Part shown: positions 60,385 to 64,000 of the stretch, one piece after another | Position numbering within the stretch: position 1 is the stretch's first letter | How the letters are laid out: each line of letters starts with the position of its first letter | From: Gorsachius magnificus | Taxonomy: Eukaryota > Chordata > Aves > Pelecaniformes > Ardeidae | Direction: 5' to 3' | NCBI GenBank assembly: GCA_034008185.1 | Contig: CM067081.1 | Location: 10,601,821 to 10,665,820, forward strand | DNA length: 64,000 nucleotides | The notes under the pieces: model-generated | What the model was told of the DNA's origin: nothing | The model's input: only the letters and a program-made list of their open reading frames with translations | The model's database searches: none | Made by a program: the position numbers and the translations under genes

Positions 60385-62161
60385 AAAGGCAAAAGCCCAG
60401 CTGGAATTTAACCTGGCCACTGTTATAAGGGATAATAAGAAAAGTTTTTATAAATATGTTAACAGCAAAAGGAGAGTCAGGGAGAACCTCCATCCACTAG
60501 TGGATGCAAGGGGGAACATTGCCACTAAAGATGAGGAAAAGGCTGAGATACTCAACGCCTTCTTTGCCTTGGTCTTTAATGGCCCGACGAGTTATCCCCA
60601 GGGTACCCAGCCTCCCGAGCTGGAAGATGGGGACAGAGAGTGGAATAAACCCCCCATAATCCAGGAGGAAGCAGTCTTTGACCTGCTATGCCACCTGGAC
60701 ATCCACAAGTCTATGGGGCCGGATGGGATCCACCCAAGAGTGCTGAAGGAGCTGGCAGAGGAGCTTGCCAAGCCACTCTCTATCATATATCAGCAGTCCT
60801 GGAGAACAGGGGAGGTCCCAGATGACTGGAGGTTGGCAAATGTGATGCCTATCTTCAAGAAGGGCCGGAAGGAGGATGCGGGGAACTACAGACCAGTCAG
60901 CCTGACCTCGGTACCGGGGAAGATTATGGAGAGGTTCATCTTGAGTGTGCTCACCAGGCACATGGAGGACAATCAGGGGATCAGGCCCAGTCAGCATGGG
61001 TTCACGAAAGGCAGGTCTTGGCTAACCAACCTGATTTCCTTCTACGACCAGGTGACCCGCCTGGTAGATGAGGGAAAGGCTGTGGATGTTGTCTACCTGG
61101 ACTTCAGCAAAGCCTTTGACACAGTCTCCCATAGTATTCTCCTGGAGAAGCTGGCAGTTCATGGCCTAGATGGATGTACTCTTCACTGGGTTAAAAACTG
61201 GCTGGATGGCCAAGCCCAGAGAGTCGTGGTGAATGGAGCTAAATCCAGTTGGCGGCCGGTCACAAGCGGTGTCCCCCAGGGCTCAGTTTTAGGGCCGGTC
61301 TTGTTTAATATCTTTATCAATGACCTGGATGAGGGGATTGAGTGTGCCCTCAGTAAATTTGCAGACGACACCAAACTGGGTGGTAGTGTTGATCTGCTGG
61401 AGGGGAGGAGGGCTCTGAAAAGGGACTTGGACAGGCTGGATCGATGGGCCGATGCCAATTGTATGAGGTTCAACAAGGCCAAGTGCCGGGTCCTGCACTT
61501 TGGTCACAACAACCCCATGCAGCGCTACAGGCTTGGGGAAGAGTGGCTGGAAAGCTGCCTGGCAGAAAAAGACCTGGGGGTACTGGTTGACAGATGGCTG
61601 AATATAAGCCAGCAGGGTGCCCAGGTGGCCAAGAAGGCCAATGGCATCCTGGCCTGTATCAGAAATAGTGTGGCCAGCAGGAGTAGGGAAGCGATCGTGC
61701 CCCTGTACTCGGTGCTGGTGAGGCCGCACCTCGAATACTGTGTTCAGTTTTGGGCCCCTCACTACAAGAAAGGTGTTGCCGTGCTGGAACAGGTCCAGAG
61801 GAGAGCAACCAAGCTGGTGAGGGGTCTGGAACACAAGTCATACGAGGAGCGGCTGAGGGACCTGGGGGTGTTCAGCCTGGAGAAGAGGAGGCTGAGGGGA
61901 GACCTGATCGCCCTCTACAACTGCCTGAAAGGAGGCTGTAGTGAGGTGGGGGTCGGCCTCTTCTCTCTGGTAACAGACGATAGGACGAGGGGGAATGGCT
62001 TGAAGCTGTGCCAGGGCAGGTTTAGGCTAGACATTAGGAAAAACTTCTTCACCGAGAGGGTTGTCAGGCTCTGGAATGGGCTGCCCAGGGAGGTGGTGGA
62101 GTCCTCATCCCTGGAGGTATTTAAAAGAAGGATAGATGAGGTGCTTGAGGACATGGTTTAG
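60300..62161 (+). CDS. CR1 ORF2 part 2: reverse transcriptase and C-terminal region
   Basis: Open from just after the A8 run to TAG at 62159-62161, with no internal stop; an ATG is at 60500. It contains [20 protein letters not shown] (about residues 117-136 from that ATG), QHGFTKGRS (165-173), the LDFSKAFD block with the first catalytic Asp (201), [11 protein letters not shown] (256-266), the FADD catalytic pair (287-290) and a full C-terminal region ending [11 protein letters not shown]. This is a complete non-LTR reverse transcriptase. It would copy element RNA at a nicked target site in the nucleus. It is joined to the endonuclease only by way of one frameshift, so it cannot be made as a full ORF2 protein from this copy. 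Confidence 0.9.
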
Positions 62162-62252
62162 TGGTGGGATGGCAGTGCTAGGTTAACGGTTGGACTCGAT
62201 GATCTTAAAGGTCTTTTCCAACCGAGGTGATTCTATGATTCTATGATTCTAT

Positions 62253-63981
62253 CACAAATCTCTGAAAAGTGTCACATGGCATCAGTATTGTGATGCACAG
62301 ACATTTCCTCCACCACTAGTTTGCAGTCATTCTGCAGTTTCAAAGTTGCCTCAGGAAACTGCCAAGCACTTCCAAGCTTCGCCAGAATTCAGCAAAGAGT
62401 AGAAGAACTTGGCAACATCTAGACTCGAGAGGCAACTTTAATGAAGCAAAATGATTACCAGTACACCCTATCTCATTAACTTTCATGGTGAATGAGGTAC
62501 AGACAGCAGAACTCAGCTGGAGAAGCTCTGCATTTTTTCTTAATCTAAAGGTCAGAATTACCTGAATTAGGATGAGCTGTAAAACTATAATTTGCCCCTT
62601 TTATAATGATTGAACTTTTGATCGCCAAGGACCCCTGCCTCATTCAATGTCAGAAATGAAACACTGTTGACAGTATCTTTATACTGCAAGGGATATTAAG
62701 GAAATGTCTTTAGGACTCACTACATAATTTTTAAAGAGATTCATACATAACAGTGAAAAAAAGAAGTAGAATTTTTCATCCTGAATAATTGATTAATGCC
62801 TTAAGATTTGGAATGAAATAATGAGAGGTACCTTATTTTTTTTAAATGAAATTAAAATTCTAAATTAATTGATCCAGAATGGATGGAGTTTTAGTAAAAC
62901 TCAAAATGACGTGTTTTGGTATTTCCAAATGGGAAATGAATCAAAATTCAGTTTGCTTTAATTAGCTGACTTCACTTAGTTTCACTTTCTGTTAAATTCA
63001 ATGCAAAATTATGGTTTTGCAATGTTACCTCAAAACTTTGAAGCTCGATGGCTGCCTGAATATATATATCCCAGCACCCATTCTGAATTATTATATTCAC
63101 TTTAGTTATCCAAGCACATTACAGGAAAAACAATGCTGAATTGTATGACATGTTTTCTTCTAGGTTTCCTGACTGATCTGGAAGGACAGAAGTGTAAATA
63201 TAATACTCTGAAAAGGCAATAAGCTGATAAGGAAACAATTACATTTTTTCTTGAAGACAGATGACACAAAAGATTTCAAAATACTCTAATTTGGCTAAGC
63301 AGATAGAAAGTAATTTTAAAATGTTTTTCAGCTTCCTTTTCTATCGGAAAATTATACTAATGAAAATTTTCCTACCAGCTTATATGTGTTCTAAGTAAAA
63401 TAAGGCAGGTAGTCTGCATTTTTGACTGCATTCTAAAATTAAAATGTAAAAATGGTTGGGTCAAGAAAGAAAGTGGATGGCATAGATTCTCCAAAGAGAA
63501 CATCTCCACAGTATTACTGAGGTTTTCTGGGAAGGCTGAACACAGGGTTCCATGGGTTTTGTGGGAATTTGTGCCTTTTCTGCATGGGTGCATGCTATAT
63601 TTAATGGACTGTTAGCTCTTAAACAGTGTGTAGAACTAATGTACATAAGCTTTATCGGTGAAAAAAAGTAGCAGATATGCAAGAGAAAGTATACAAGGAA
63701 TATCAGTAAGGAAGAATTTAACAGTTTTCATCCAACACTATGAGGAGTTCATGCAATTCCAGTCCTAAGAGTTTCTGGCCACTCATTCTTAATCCCACGT
63801 TACATGTTTTAGTCATGTCTATGTGATCTGGGGAGGTTGTGCCATGCATTTGATAAGTCTAAGGAACCACATCTGTCGCAGAGGCAGATTCAATGCTGCT
63901 GTGCTGGGGATATCTAAAGATGGTACTGCCTCTGAATTTCTTCCAGCCATATAAATGCATGTTCAATAATTCAAGTAAGTC
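62253..63981. other. AT-rich unique sequence
   Basis: No recognised element or exon between the end of CR1 copy H and the LTR start at the window edge. Confidence 0.4.
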
Positions 63982-64000
63982 TGTCCTGGTTTCTGCTGGG
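63982..64000 (+). mobile_element. Start of a further ERVL-like LTR, cut by the window edge
   Basis: The last 19 bases, TGTCCTGGTTTCTGCTGGG, match the first 19 bases of the LTR at 4933 with one difference. The rest lies outside the window. Confidence 0.7.

Larger units (their letters stand above)
58770..62252 (+). mobile_element. CR1 LINE copy H, nearly complete and least decayed
   Basis: About 3.5 kb of CR1 on the plus strand. In order it has the 3' half of ORF1 (esterase domain, to the stop at 59303-59305), the ORF2 endonuclease region (about 59368-60300), the reverse transcriptase and C-terminal region to the TAG at 62159-62161, a short 3' untranslated part and the ATTCTATG-type tail at about 62230-62252. 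One frameshift separates endonuclease and reverse transcriptase; no premature stop is seen elsewhere in ORF2. The 5' end is truncated inside ORF1. Its low decay relative to the other seven copies marks it as the youngest here. The exact 5' junction is uncertain because the sequence before 58800 is A- and T-rich. Confidence 0.95.

Noticed and set aside
1..64000. Prokaryotic features: operons, CRISPR arrays, defence systems, riboswitches
   Set aside because: The sequence is vertebrate nuclear DNA. Direct repeats with regular spacers and clustered long genes are absent.

Overview
The window looks like avian nuclear DNA. There are no operons or long host reading frames. The recognisable content is chicken-repeat-1 (CR1) LINEs with the diagnostic 3' tail (tandem copies of an ATTCTATG-type octamer) and solo endogenous-retrovirus LTRs of a type common in bird genomes, all set in AT-rich, gene-poor sequence. 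No species can be named from the sequence alone.

Mobile elements dominate. Eight CR1 copies are visible: A (about 1548-2278, +), B (5850-7622, -), C (about 8430-9710, +), E (about 15885-16600, +), D (17267-18622, +), F (36870-37705, -), G (52670-52770, -) and H (about 58770-62252, +). H is the youngest-looking: part of ORF1 (GDSL-type esterase domain), an endonuclease region and an uninterrupted reverse transcriptase region separated from the endonuclease by one frameshift, then an intact 3' tail. Two much older CR1/L3-like 3' fragments lie near 21465-21720 and 45190-45420. Copies of one LTR family lie at 4933-5506 (+, perfect 5-bp target duplication), 23166-23721 (-, near-perfect duplication), 56955-57022 (- fragment) and 63982-64000 (+, cut by the window edge). 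An unrelated LTR with its own perfect 5-bp duplication is at 37964-38668 (-), and an LTR-like block sits at 7624-8326 between CR1 copies B and C.

The main non-repeat signal is a probable split host gene on the minus strand. Four coding-exon candidates, at 54536-54625, 39988-40191, 31724-31790 and 14151-14371, have plausible acceptors and donors, stay open in one frame, join with matching phases (0, 0, 1) and end in a stop codon followed closely by AATAAA. Together they would encode about 193 C-terminal residues of a protein I do not recognise; upstream exons would lie beyond about 54.6 kb. If right, nearly all of 14.1-54.6 kb is intron of this gene, and CR1 copies D, E, F, G and both complete minus-strand LTRs are intronic.

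The rest is AT-rich unique sequence with short simple repeats, one long perfect hairpin (49032-49077), one 39-bp tandem duplication (15287-15364) and one G-run cluster (55506-55526). No tRNA, rRNA, CRISPR or prokaryotic feature was seen. Exon calls rest on reading the sequence only and have not been checked against transcripts or homologues.
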